The notes under the pieces were generated by a model, which was not told where the DNA came from, ran no database searches, and saw only the letters and a list, made by a program, of their open reading frames with translations. Source: Grammothele lineata (Eukaryota > Basidiomycota > Agaricomycetes > Polyporales > Polyporaceae). From it: DNA of 64,000 nucleotides. Below are positions 1 to 10,856 of the stretch, piece by piece (position 1 is the stretch's first letter; every line of letters begins with the position of its first letter). Position numbers and translations under genes: made by a program. The stretch is taken from contig NDFF03000394.1 of NCBI GenBank assembly GCA_002150815.3, positions 1-64,000 of the forward strand. The letters run 5' to 3'.

Positions 1-2
1 AG

Positions 3-218
3 GGCGATGGTGCGGGTAGCGATGACGAAGAGGAAGAGGCAGTAGCGGGGGCTGGGGAGGGTGAGCGCGAGGACAAGGATGAGGAGGATGAGGACGAGGA
101 CAAGGATGAGGAGGATGAGGAGGAGTCGGATGAGGAAGTGCCAGCTCCGCCGGCCAAGAAGCGTCGTGTGAGTGCACCCCGGTCGCGGGCGGCAACGTCC
201 CCGATTGATGAACATTGA
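3..218 (+). CDS. 3' end of a gene with acidic C-terminus (partial)
   Basis: One frame is open from the left edge to a TGA at 216-218. It encodes about 40 residues made almost only of Asp, Glu, Lys and Gly, followed by a Pro-rich hinge, the basic cluster AKKRR (a monopartite NLS-like motif) and a Ser/Arg/Ala tail. Acidic tail plus NLS is typical of chromatin, histone-chaperone or nucleolar proteins, but nothing here identifies the family. After the KKRR codons the sequence reads CGT|GTGAGT, a strong donor, so the true last exon may lie further right and the stop given here may be intronic. The 5' part is outside the window. Confidence 0.5.
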   Translation, partial: GDGAGSDDEEEEAVAGAGEGEREDKDEEDEDEDKDEEDEEESDEEVPAPPAKKRRVSAPRSRAATSPIDEH

Positions 219-1293
219 AGACGTCCATTGAGGTGCTGTTCCCCCAGTCATAGCGGCCTCGTACGCTGCGTATGCTCGTCTAACAATCAACCAAATTCGA
301 TGCGAACAAGCCCGCGCGCGTGCACGGGTGCGCATATGCTGTAGTACGTATACCCCCGTCCCTTCTAGTTAAAGGCTAGCCTCCAACCGTACCACCTGTA
401 TGCGCATTGTTCCATCTGGGCTACGAAACCAATATATATTGCGATCGTATGTTTTGCGAGTCTCTATGTTCAGAATGTAGCACATTCAGAGGCCGGTGTG
501 CAGGTCCTGCGGACCATATACGGTATACTTATTACACTGTCATGCTACCGAGGAATTATGCGGGGTGCCCACCGAGGAATTCACGATCCACCTCGGTGAA
601 ATCTGACAGTGGAAACGTGTCACCGCACGCTGTTATTTCCACGTGCAAAAACCCATTTCGGACCGAGGGTTTTCCTCTGTCAGATGAGGAATTTCCTCTG
701 TGAAACGCCATAAATACCGGGGTTTGACCCGCGGGAAATTCCACCGGTGCTAGTCTCTCAGTGATGGCATGTCCTCCAATGCTAGCTCTGGGGCGAGGTC
801 TGAATTCGCCGAAACGGTGCAAAGAGATGTAAAAACGTACTATAATGGTCGCTGTGCGTTGTGTATGTCGTATTGCTTCAAATGAGGCCAAGTGGCCCCC
901 ATCCTGCACGCATCCGGCACCGTAGGTGATGAGGTAAGTGGCGTGTTGCACATACCGTAACGGTATATGGAACTATGCTCAGGTCCGGTTAGGAAGGGAT
1001 TACCTATCATTACCTGGCACTGAATACAACCGGCGAGACATACTCAACGCTATCTACCGTACGTGCGCATCCTTACTCCTTTCGTTCTCCGTTGCTAAGA
1101 TCTTCGCGCAGTCTGCCCGACCTGCCACGCGATTCTCACCAAACGATCGACCTCTCCTGCCCTCGTGGCTTTCGTGCCTTGTAAGCAGCTCATCGGCGTT
1201 GTTAATAGCTACCGGTCCAGTAACCCCCCTAGCAACCAGTCATTCGATCAGGTTCAGTAAGAATTAAATGTCCTAGGTTTGTTCTGACACCTC
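219..1293. other. Intergenic, with a small repeat cluster
   Basis: I see no supportable gene. Between about 545 and 705 short motifs recur: an 11-mer beginning ACCGAGGAA occurs twice about 24 nt apart, and TTCCTCTGT occurs twice flanking a near-palindrome of the form GAGGAATTTCCTC. Other open frames here are short and have no recognisable protein character. Confidence 0.5.
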
Positions 1294-1785
1294 ATGGCAC
1301 AGATCCTGGATCTCATACTGGGAAACCCCGATCGTTTCCCTGACCTCCATCGGATCGCCGACGCGTTCCAAGGTTGTTTCGAGCTTTACGCTACTGAATG
1401 TCCGCCGGATCTCAGAAGCTGGGCATCGATCCTAACGCCTCATCTTCCTTCGCCGCAGTTGATTCTCGACGAGCAATATCTCGTGTTCGATGCGACGATC
1501 CTGAAAAGCGACGTTTCACCTATACCTATGAATATGGGTAGTATTCCGCTCTACGAACGCACTCAACTTCCCATGCTCTGGAAGCTCCATCGCCCCCCTG
1601 GTAGATTCCTTGCCGACATCATATCTTACATATTATCACATATAGTAACGAGTCAGGTCCCGCAAGACTTCGTACAGCTCCACGAAGCCCTCGTAGACTA
1701 TGTATCCTGGGTAATCCCTCATCGCTCGACACTCAAATCCCTCCGTTCGTTTCTTGGCCTTGCTGATTCTACCATTAGTCACTGA
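1294..1785 (+). CDS. Hypothetical protein, 163 aa
   Basis: A single uninterrupted frame of 163 codons starts at the first ATG and ends in TGA. The product has a balanced, globular-looking composition: many aromatic and hydrophobic residues in amphipathic runs, with Pro and Cys scattered and no low complexity. That is unlike the Arg/Pro-rich shadow frames elsewhere in the window. I do not recognise the family, and there is no signal peptide or membrane segment. It could be a stand-alone small gene or one exon of a larger gene whose other exons I could not find. Flanking sequence shows no clear splice sites that extend a conserved protein. Confidence 0.35.
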   Translation: MAQILDLILGNPDRFPDLHRIADAFQGCFELYATECPPDLRSWASILTPHLPSPQLILDEQYLVFDATILKSDVSPIPMNMGSIPLYERTQLPMLWKLHRPPGRFLADIISYILSHIVTSQVPQDFVQLHEALVDYVSWVIPHRSTLKSLRSFLGLADSTISH

Positions 1786-2542
1786 TGATTGTTTGTGCAG
1801 TGGCTTGTATTCCTGAACATGCAAATGAAAGCCAAGAGATGGATAATAGCTCTACCGGTGTGCGCTACCAATAACGTCTCAGGACATGACTCGACGCTTG
1901 GACATGTTGTCTGAAAAAGGTTCCCCTGGGCGCCTTACTACTCCGGATTTCACGCAGCCTACATCGCAACACGAGAATCACGACAGTCCGTCGACAAGCA
2001 TTCATTCTCATCAACTCCGTGCGAGTCGCTGTTATATGTCCAGTGTATTCGTTTCTGATGCCGGCCACCGCGTAGGGCTTGCGCCTGTCCCGCACTCAAC
2101 GCCTCGGATGGAGGAGCATGAGGATCGTGACAAGTGGATGTTCGGTCCGCGCTACACTTCCAGCCTTACCAGCTGGATTCTTGGGGGGGAGTATCAGCCG
2201 GACCCGTGGGCCAGGGAGTGAGTGCGCTCGCCGTCATGATCCATGTCTTGCTGTCTACTTTGCTTGCTGTTCCCTGTGCCTGTTCCCAGTCAAAGCGCCT
2301 TCCTCCCTCGCTCAGCTCCTGTTTTTTCCCATACGCAACTGTGAGGCTGTTTCCTAATAGTTTGTACTTGTACTGCAGTATTATAATCGGTTCGAGGAGT
2401 CTCACAAGCTGGGGACATGTGGCTAGGACTTGGCTTGCGCTAATACGCTCAGCGCACAAATCACCTGAACTGCCCTCCGCGAAATCCCCCCCGCGCGCGT
2501 TCCCAGCCCCGCGGTGCCTGACCCGGTCCACAGATAGCGCGC
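1786..2542. other. Intergenic, nothing recognised
   Basis: Overlapping short frames on both strands with no conserved motif. The right part is the 3' flank of the PRA1-family gene on the minus strand. Confidence 0.4.
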
Positions 2543-3442
2543 TCAGACGCTGTCCTGAACCTGGGCGTACTCGGACTCGATGCCGGGCTCCATGACGGTC
2601 GCGTGGCCGAGGATAAGGACGGCGGAGGCACCGACTAGCCAGAAGAAGGTGCTGAATGGGGACGCGAACCAGAGGAGGGGGATGCCGATCACGAAGAGAC
2701 CGGTGTAGAGCGACTTCTGGGTGATGACGTGCTCGCCGACCTGGATGGGGTCGGGCGCTGGGTGCGTTGAGGATGGAGGGGAAGGGTTTTAGGCGAGAGA
2801 CGGGAGATTATGGCCGCAAGGGTGAGGCCGGAAATGGACAAGACGGGTAAGGTGGGGATGGTGGGGACAAGACGGGCTTGGTAAGGTTCGAAGGCGGGGG
2901 ATGCACAGAGGACATACCGAAGCGGTTTATAGCGGCGAATCCGCCAACGAGGAAGAAGACAGCAAGGACGAGGGCGAGATTGGTGAGGCTGAAATCCAGC
3001 TCAGCTCAGCCCAAGATAAGCCAAACGACTGCAAATGATTGTACGTACAGCGCATAAATGGCGAGGATGATAATGAGGAGGCTGTAGTTTCCTAGACAAA
3101 AAGTTATAGGTGTACACAGTCCCGGATCTGCTGAGGTACACACCAGAGAAGTATCGTGTGTTGTAGGATATGCGCTACGGAGAAGCGCGAGCGGGATTAG
3201 CCTGGGTGTGCTATGGCCAGAAACGGGAGGACTCATACATGTGTGGCCTGGTTGAGGTCGGCCGGGCGGGAGAGGCGGTTGAAGTCAAAGAACTCGGTTG
3301 GCGGGCGCAGCGCGCTCAGGCGTGTTTCCTAAATATCGAGCGTAACACAAAACGAACGTCAGCTTCGGAGAGCTGAGGCGCGAGGCATAAGACGGACCCG
3401 GAAGGACTTGACGGCATCGGTGACACGTAGGAGAGCTTCCAT
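2543..3442 (-). CDS. YIP3: PRA1-family prenylated Rab acceptor
   Basis: Six exons splice into a protein of about 165 residues. The start is the ATG at 3442-3440 (MEALLRVTDAVKSF) and the stop is at 2545-2543. Features in order: a cytosolic N-terminus with the PRA1 signature RPPTEFFDFNRLSRP; a short NTRYFSGNYSLL segment; a first hydrophobic hairpin (SLLIIILAIYALLTNLALV, then FFLVGG); a loop ending in QVGEHVITQKSLYTG; and a second hairpin containing FASPFSTFFWLVGASAVLI and GHA, with an acidic C-terminal tail. This is the order found in yeast Yip3 and PRA1 proteins, which sit in Golgi/ER membranes, bind prenylated Rab GTPases and help recycle them. Introns are small and some exons are only about 30-45 nt. 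It is divergent from the CDC26-like gene, with a shared promoter of about 380 bp. Confidence 0.9.
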
Positions 3443-3823
3443 CTTTGTTGTCAGTGGGTGGTAAGATACGTAGGTAGGAGAGAGCGAGCTTGATGCTAAG
3501 CGTGGCGGGGGTACAGTATATGCAGGGGGCAACGAGAGTGTGCGCAGAGAAGCGAGGGGCGAGTAGAGTGCGAGGCGCGGCGCTGCGCGATTGCTATACG
3601 TTGCAGGCGGGCGCCTCCATCGCCGCAGCGCAGCGTCCCATGCCCAAGCGCGCTTGTTTGTCCACCACGCAGCCACCGCGCCCATTGTTCTACGACTCAC
3701 ATCCTCCCTCTGCGCCTCTCCCTCCCGCGCAGCTCGCGCAGCGTTCGCGACCGACACAGAGACAGACGAACGACAGCTCGCCGGTGAAACTCGTGTGCCT
3801 TCCCGCTACGGACACGCGCACCC
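3443..3823. promoter_or_regulatory. Shared divergent promoter (PRA1-family / CDC26-like)
   Basis: Only 381 bp separate the ATG of the minus-strand PRA1-family gene from the ATG of the plus-strand CDC26-like gene, so both must be driven from this stretch. It is GC-rich with pyrimidine-rich runs near the CDC26-like start. I see no clear TATA box. Confidence 0.5.
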
Positions 3824-4048
3824 ATGATACGCAGGCCACCCACGACAATCCCCCTCACGGACCTGGACGTCGCCCAAGTCCGCGACGCTGTCAGGCTCCA
3901 GAAGCAGAAGGCGGCCAGGGCAGACCGTGCCACGTCTGCTAAGGCTGCTTCAAGCAGCACGCCTGTGCCGCAGCCCTATCATCACGTTGAGGAGGCAAAG
4001 AAGAAGAGGGAGGCTATGTCTCAACACGAGCGTCTGGGTTTACGGTAG
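3824..4048 (+). CDS. CDC26: CDC26-like subunit of the anaphase-promoting complex
   Basis: An intronless 74-codon frame beginning MIRRPPTTIPLTDLDV. The N-terminal M-x-R-R-x-P-T-x-[IL]-x-L-x-x-x-D-[VI] pattern is the hallmark of CDC26/APC12, whose first residues insert into the TPR superhelix of APC6/Cdc16 and stabilise it. After this come a basic, Gln/Lys/Ala-rich helix and the segment AKKKREAMSQHERLGL. The APC/C is the nuclear E3 ubiquitin ligase that triggers anaphase and mitotic exit. The length suits the family, whose members are about 70-130 residues. The call rests on the N-terminal signature because the rest of this small protein is poorly conserved. A 3' extension through an unseen intron is possible but not needed. 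Confidence 0.7.
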   Translation: MIRRPPTTIPLTDLDVAQVRDAVRLQKQKAARADRATSAKAASSSTPVPQPYHHVEEAKKKREAMSQHERLGLR

Positions 4049-4432
4049 TTCTGCAAGTGAGTACTTGAGTCCCCCCGTTCGTTGGCCGTTGTCCACTGCT
4101 GATAGCAGATGGTTGTCGAACAGTGTAGGCAGCATTTACTTCGCCGCGTATAACGTGTACAATAAAAACTGTATCACCGACCATCTTCGGGGCGCCGTCT
4201 CCGAGACAGTAAGGTATAGTACTCGAGTCTTGAGGCCATTCGTGTTTTCGTAACAAACGCCACAGTTCGAGTGTGCATGGTACCCATGTAACCTAGCTAA
4301 ATTGCGGCATCAACGTTTCGCGTACGCTCTTGCTACTTATGTTACAGGTCGAAATATATGCCATTTTCTCGCCGCTACTCCCTTCTGCCTTCCAGCTATC
4401 GCCCAACTATCAAATCTCACCTCACTCATATC
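4049..4432. other. Intergenic, nothing recognised
   Basis: The gap between the CDC26-like gene and the decayed F-box paralogue. No gene, repeat or clear promoter motif seen. Confidence 0.4.
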
Positions 4433-5596
4433 ATGGTCACGATCTATAACCCGCCCAACGAGCTACTCTATTATCCTAGACTTCCTCGTAGGCGATTGGG
4501 TATCTTTGTTGGCCTGCGCCGTTGTTTGTAAATGGTGGGCAGAGCATGCACTGCGCGGGCGTTTCAAGGTCATACGGATTTGTGGACAAGACCTGAAAGC
4601 CTCTTGCAACGCGCTGGTTACCCACGATTACTTGGCCGAGTATCTCCGTGAGCTCACGCTCGAAAGTGTTGACCAGTCAACCAACCCTCCCACCCATGTG
4701 CGCCCCATCCGAGTCGAGCTCATCCGCCTCAGATACGTGGACATCTCACACCTCTAGGTTGGCCACTTCCTGTCGGAGAGTCAAGGTACTCAATATACAG
4801 AACTATACCGCCAGCAACGCCGATACGTTCCTGAACTTCCTCGCCAGTTTCCCTGCGCTCGAGCGCATTGAAATCGACCATTGCAAGTTCGAATCCGGCG
4901 ACGCATTCTTCACATATCCATACAACCCATTAAATCTGACAAGCCTGACCTTGCTCATGAACGGATATATCGGTTCTGGGAGCATCGAAGCGCAAGGCGT
5001 CGTGGGCGCTGCCCTTGCTAATCCACAGGCCTACACGAAGTTGAACAACATCCGAGTCCGCCTGCCACATCATGATCTTCCCACATTCAACAAGTTTCTC
5101 CAAGTAGTCGGGCACAAGATACAAACGCTTGACCTGGGGTTCACTGCGGGCTGGACCCCTTTGGTGAGCGCTATTGCCTACATTGAGCGTCTCTAATGAC
5201 ATTAATGGCCACTCTCTAGGTTCCAACGATTTTCCACTCACGCTCGCTTCCTGTGGAGCCCTCGAACACCTCTATGTTGAGGGGAAACTTGGGCGGTTCA
5301 CCAAGGACGAATTGCATTGGATGCGCATGCTCCTGTCAACCATTCGTGCCGAGAAGCTGGGCGGCGTCGAGTTCGTCCTTCAATCCGCGAACGCCACACT
5401 CGAGGATCTGGAAGCATTCGTAGAGATGTTCGGCGTGTTGAAGGAGGAACGCTTCGCGAAGGTACCGGCCTTCGCGGTTTATTTTTTGGGGGGATGCAAG
5501 CTTCGGAAGCACATTCCTCTCGTACGGGGTGCTCTGGAGGGTCTCCAGGATCGGCTCAAGGTTGTGTACAACCCAGACGTGCCGCTAAGGCGTTGA
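4433..5596 (+). pseudogene. Decayed F-box/LRR-like paralogue
   Basis: This copy aligns along its length with the intact gene at 6127-7316 but cannot be read through. The start MVTIYNPPNELL matches MGTIHHLPFELH of the intact copy. The frame then shifts near 4463-4475, after which SIILDFLVGDWVSLLACAVVC matches the downstream paralogue in another frame. At 4755-4757 a TAG stands where the paralogue has TGG (Trp). A further frameshift follows before about 4795, after which VLNIQNYTASNADTFLNFLA matches again. Finally the conserved intron (5164-5219, GTGAGC...CTCTAG) joins exons in a phase that breaks the frame of the last exon, whereas the paralogue splices cleanly. The product would have been an F-box-like N-terminal motif with LRR-like repeats. 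At least three independent lesions make a sequencing error unlikely to explain everything. Confidence 0.75.
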
Positions 5597-6126
5597 AGCC
5601 TGGATTTGGAAGAGATGTCGCTGTTTGTTATCCTGTCCCCCTACGACGACTGTTGCGGACAGTAATGTACCACCGTTCCTATCTATCATGTACTGACACT
5701 GAGGTTGACGTGTCTGAATCTGCATTGCTACTCTTTAGGGGCACCAGTTAAGAGGGGTGATGACTCTGCGGTACGTGCTGAGGTTCAAATGTATTGCACA
5801 AATGTTGGTAACGAACTATTGCGACAGCTAGACTACATGCAACTGAGTGCTCGTGTTAATGCAATGACATGTGCCATTCACTTGAGTCATAAATACCCAA
5901 AACCCCCATCTCCGGGCACGCAACATCACAGAAGGGCATTTTTGTCGAATCCCGCTTAGCTGGAGAACATTGAAACCACGTGTCATGAGCGAGGTGTATT
6001 GTGACCTTTCCGCTTTTGTTCTTCCTCTGTCTTTGTAGCCTGCTGAAATGTGTATATACCCAGGTTCCGTTTGCCCCTCTCTCTTTCGACCACCGCCATA
6101 CTCCTCACCGACCATCCTCCGACTCT
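5597..6126. other. Intergenic / promoter of intact F-box-like gene
   Basis: 530 bp between the decayed and intact paralogues. The last about 100 bp upstream of the ATG is rich in pyrimidines, as is common before basidiomycete start codons. Nothing else recognised. Confidence 0.4.
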
Positions 6127-7316
6127 ATGGGCACTATCCACCACCTCCCTTTCGAGCTTCACGCCAGCATCCTAGACCTCCTTATCAGCGCTCCTACGGC
6201 CCTGTGCGCGTGTACCCTCGTGTGGCGACGGTGGTCAAGATATGCACAACGTAAACTCTTCAACGTCGCGAGGATTAGCGCGCGGAACTCGAGGGCGTTC
6301 CGCGCCACATTGGCCGCCCATAATCACCTCGCTGGAGACATCCGGGAGCTTACCCTCAACGGCGTAGTCGACATGACTACGCCTCCGCGTGGCGCGCGCC
6401 CAACCAACATCAAGCTGCTGCGCCTGGTCTGGATGGACACCTCTAGCCCTTGGATTTGTGACTTCCTGTCGCACAACAAACTGTTTATCGAACAGCTCAG
6501 TCTGCAGTGCTGCTGCACCCGCGACGTCAACGCATTCATCGCATTCCTAGCTGAGTTCCCGAGCCTCAAGAATATCGACATAGATTGCTGCACGCTAGCA
6601 CACAACAGCATACCCCTCGGACGCGCCATCCAAACGTTGGGGTTGCGGAGTCTGACCTTGGTCGAGAGCAAGATTCACGGCGGAGCGCACACTACGCCGT
6701 GTGGAATCATTCATGCGGTCCTTGCTTATCCTCAGGCCTATACAAAGCTATCCTACTTGAGGATTCGCATCTCACGGCATGAGCTTCCAACACTTAACGA
6801 GTTCCTCCAGACGGCCGGACGTAATATATGCGAGCTGAACCTTGGCCCTGCCTCGAGCAAAGAGACCTGGGGTGAGTCCCTCCGAGTCCTTCCACGCGAT
6901 GTAACAGTCCTAACGATCTTCTAGACACTAGTCATTTCCCTCTTACCCTTTCTAACTGCACAAACTTGCGCCTCCTTGAACTTACGACGAAGTTGGGCCC
7001 CTCGACAGACGGTATAGACCACTTACAATGGATGGTCGTCCTGCTGTCAAGCGCCTATGCAGAGAAGCTACGACGTGTCAGACTCGTACTGCATGCGTCT
7101 CAAGCCACGGCCGGGGGCTTAGATGGGCTACTGAACGTTGGGAATGTGTTAGAAGAAGAGCGCTTCACGAGAGTGCCCAAAGTAGTTATCCATATTCTTG
7201 GGAGAGAGTCCGCTTTCAGTCCTACCGTGCTCGCCGTAATGACGCGCCTGGTCGGCTTCGAGGCACACGGTGCGCGGAATCGTGCGCAGGACACATGGGT
7301 ACGAACTAGTCCGTGA
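6127..7316 (+). CDS. F-box-like protein with leucine-rich repeats
   Basis: Two exons (6127-6871 and 6925-7316) joined by a 53-nt GTGAGT...CTAG intron give a 378-residue protein. The N-terminus MGTIHHLPFELHASILDLL fits the F-box-like opening (LPxEL...I) used by large basidiomycete families of SCF substrate receptors. The motif LVWRRWSRYAQRKLF follows, resembling the F-box C-terminal helix. The rest is irregular LRR-like sequence with spaced leucines, as in IRELTLNG, IKLLRLV, LRSLTLVE and LRLLELT. By family analogy it would bind Skp1 and recruit targets for ubiquitination; the substrate is unknown. I chose this start, not upstream in-frame codons, because the decayed paralogue begins at the equivalent MVTI. 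It is the surviving member of a tandem pair. Confidence 0.7.
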
Positions 7317-7738
7317 ACATGTCGTTTATTTACGATATTCGCGCACAAACCAACTGAGTTCTGTAACACTTACTCCGAAGTACTCCAATTCTGCGTTGAC
7401 GAGGTAGCATTGGTAATAGCGGTACGTGTCGGTGGGTCTAAGTACTCTTTAGTCTACATGTCCAACGGCGCCAGTGGTGTTAGAAAGCACCTATGACCAG
7501 AAACAGTAAGCATAAAACACTTCGAAGTTGAAACGCTCGATTGACCAACGAAATCAAGCTCAAGTTAGACGGTTCAAGTGGATTTCACGTGCGTTCTAAC
7601 TCCGGTGACCGCGGGCGTCTACGCCACAGCAGGCCCGAGAGCCTTCCGGCCGATGGAGAGCATGCCTCCGGCGTGCCCTCAGCCAGCTTGAATCTCGACG
7701 CTCATCTCTGCTGGTTCTGGTGCCTTTAACCGTGGCCC
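7317..7738. other. Intergenic / PEX5 promoter
   Basis: 422 bp with no supportable gene; it holds the PEX5 promoter and leader. No clear TATA box. Confidence 0.4.
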
Positions 7739-10700
7739 ATGTCGCTGCCGCTTCTTGTCAATGGAGCCGAATGCGGCCCCTCGAATCCTCTGCAAGGACT
7801 CTCTAAACGGTTCGATCAGGACAGAGGTATTCAGCAAGTGCGTATACGAATCATACGTCGCCGTCGGACATGTTCTGAGAAGGCGCCGTGGTTGTAGGAT
7901 CAGTTCAGTGCTGGGCGTGCGGGATCGTCGAAGGAGGTACGTCGACTACAATCTCGTCTGCCCACAGTCGTGTGACCCAATAATATTTCATGCAGAGCTT
8001 CCGTAGCCAATATTCAGCTGCACCAGGCGTGAATCAAGATGCTCAGCGGTTCTTCGGCGTAGCCCCCTCCGCCTCTCCCAACCTACCTGGGCCATCCGCT
8101 TTTGACCTCTCTGCGCTTCACCGCAATTTGCCCGTTGCTCATTCCCAATCCCCCGTCCATGCCCAGTCGCCCATCCAGTCCCCTGCACTCCAGGCTTCGT
8201 CCTGGGCTGCAGACTTCATGCTACAACAACCTAGTTCAACGACAGCCGTGCCTGTCACTGGGGAGAATTTCCGTCAGATAACACCTATGAAGCAGAGCAT
8301 ATCACCAGCGCCTCAAGCTTCGGCCGCCACTTTTATGCCCGGTACGTCTTGTGTTCAAGCGAAAATGTGTCCCCTTCGTGTATGAATGCCGTCGTCGAGA
8401 GGCTGTGGATGATATCGATGCACAGTACTTGCAGTCTTGTTCTCAACGCGAGTGTTCTCCCTCAAACTGGTCTGTCCCCATTTCGCATGCATGGACACCT
8501 GTGTCCACTGCTTTTTGAATGATAATGGCCGGAGGACTTGAAATTGCTTTTAACAGCATCCACCCTCGGGCCGAGCTACCACAATTTTAGTTTGAGACAT
8601 CACTAAACGATATGTAGGCATGCCATTCCATTCAATGGGCATCGGAGCTACGCAACTCGCTCCGATGCAACCTGGCTTCTCTCAGACGCAGCCCCAAATA
8701 GACGGTGTGTCCTTCGCTTCCGCAGCATCTAGCCTCGCGCTCAACGACTCCCGGGCTGTGTCAGCTGCCAAATGGGATCAGGAATTTCAGTCACAGGAGC
8801 TTTCGTTGGTTCCCTCTGCCAATTCGACGGCTCTGGTCAGGGAAGCCGAATCGACAGTCGAAAGTACTTCACGCTCCCACGCTCACGACGCCGACGAGCT
8901 TGCCCGTACTGCCGCCCTCCTAGTCAACACCGTACAGAACGAGACGAATCCCAAATTCAAGAACAGCGCGTTCATGGGGTTAATGCGCCAGTTACGAGAT
9001 GGCGAAATCGTGGTGGAGGGAAATGATATGGTGGCGCGGTCCGATGCGGTTGGTGCCACAGAGGTATCCACAAATGCCAAGGGCAAGGGACGAGCCGTGG
9101 ACATACATGCGGTGAACAGGATGCAATTGCCCTTCCTACAGCGGCCCATCGCCGCCACGCCGACGGACACCACAACCGAACAAACCTACGACACCACCGG
9201 ACCTATTTCCCAAGAGGATCCCATCGACGCTTACTTCCGGCAAGAAAATGAGGACTATATTGCGATGCAGCAGGACTTGGTTAGCTCCACGCAGTCCATG
9301 CCATCCGTCCGCATGCCACCGCAGGCGGCGGAATGGGACACCCTTCAGCGGGATTGGGAAGCTTACGAGGCCATTGCACACGGGCTACGCCCGCTCTCAA
9401 ATTACCAGTTCCAAGCGAACAACCCGTATTTGAATGGGGAGGCTTCCCGCACAAGACATCATGCCTCTCACGCGGGCCTGTCAGAGATGCTCTACGAGGT
9501 ACGCCGCCCGCGCCGGAAGCACATCTCTCGTAGCTTCTAATCTCCCGCCCATGACGCCAGAGTGTACTCGAGATGGAGGCGGCCGTCCAACGTGACCCCA
9601 CCAACGCTATCCGATGGCTCGAGCTCGGCGTTAAGCAGCAGGAGAACGAGCGCGAGCAGAAGGCGGTTCAAGCCCTTCGGCGAGCGCTCGAACTCGATCC
9701 TACACTTCTGTCCGCTTGGCTCGCTCTCGCGATTTCACATACGAACGAAGGCAGCCGCGCCGGCGCGTATAACGCAATCCGAGAGTGGGTCGAGCGCAAT
9801 GAGAAGTACTCAGCAGCGGTCACACAGTTCAACGCCCTGAACCCCGAGCTGCCAGATGCAAGGCCGAGCGAGCAGCTCGCCCATCTTATGCAGTGCTTGA
9901 TGAGCATCGTTCGTGAGAACGCGGGTGGAGAGATAGATGCCGACATACAAATAGCGCTTGCTGTGCTACTGAACACGAACGAGGTACGTCTTACCGCACT
10001 GCTTACTGATATATCAGGGGCATGAGCGTAGCCTGACCGAACTGCTTATTCTAGGACTACGCTAAGGCTAGGGACTGCTTCATCACAGCGCTCGCGGTTC
10101 GTCCGGACGTACGTTCATAATTTCCATTCAGATGTCATCGAAGGCTGATCCCCCGTTCATCGAGACAGGACTGGTTGCTGTACAATCGTGTTGGGGCAAC
10201 GCTTGCCAACAGTGGTCATCCAGATGAGGCCCTCCAGTATTACTACACAGCTCTTGAGCTAAACCCGGGGTATATCAGGGCAAGGTGCGTCAATGATATC
10301 CGACGTCGGGCGCCTTCTTCCGGTGTCCATGAGGTAATGTGCTAATGCCGTGCGATGATCAATTGCTTTGGTAGATTCAATCTAGGAATTTCATGCACAA
10401 ACCTCCGGGTGAGTTCGCTTTTTGCGCGCCGGGGGACCCCGAGGACGCTTACTAAAACGTATTGTCTACGCCCTGTGGCTTCTGTCGGTCCACCCACCCG
10501 CCCATCAGCGTTATGAGGAAGCGGCACAACACACGCTCGACGCGCTCATTCTTCAAGACAGCGACAGTGTGCGCGATCCGAGCGAAGACGCAAATAACCG
10601 TGGTGTCACGTCCGACACCCTCTGGGACAGCTTGAAGACGTGCTGCCTGCACATGCAGCGGCTCGACCTTGCAACACTCTGCGATCGGCGCGACCTGGAA

Positions 10701-10856
10701 GGTATGACGCCGTTCTTTCTCCGCTCGTCCACCCGCTATCTTCTATTGCTCGAATTTCATATGCAGCCGCAGAAAATCCTCTAGTCAATGGCAGGAGCGC
10801 TTACATTTTTCTCTTCTTGCATTACAGCATTCCGCCTCAACTTCCAGATGCAATGA
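7739..10856 (+). CDS. PEX5: Peroxisomal targeting signal 1 receptor
   Basis: Ten exons (7739-7837, 7898-7936, 7996-8341, 8618-9498, 9561-9983, 10055-10108, 10169-10284, 10375-10408, 10509-10701, 10828-10856) keep phase throughout and give 737 residues. The N-terminus MSLPLLVNGAECGPSNPL carries the conserved Cys12 that is mono-ubiquitinated for receptor recycling in the PEX5 family. Two WxxxF/Y-type motifs that bind PEX14/PEX13 are visible, WAADF (116-120) and WDQEF (214-218). The C-terminal half (about 400-720) is a TPR array, with motifs such as AVQALRRALELDPTLLSAWL and PDEALQYYYTALELNPGYIR. It forms the pocket for the C-terminal SKL-type tripeptide of matrix proteins. The receptor cycles between cytosol and the peroxisomal membrane. 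The third intron (276 nt) is unusually long for this genome. Confidence 0.95.
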
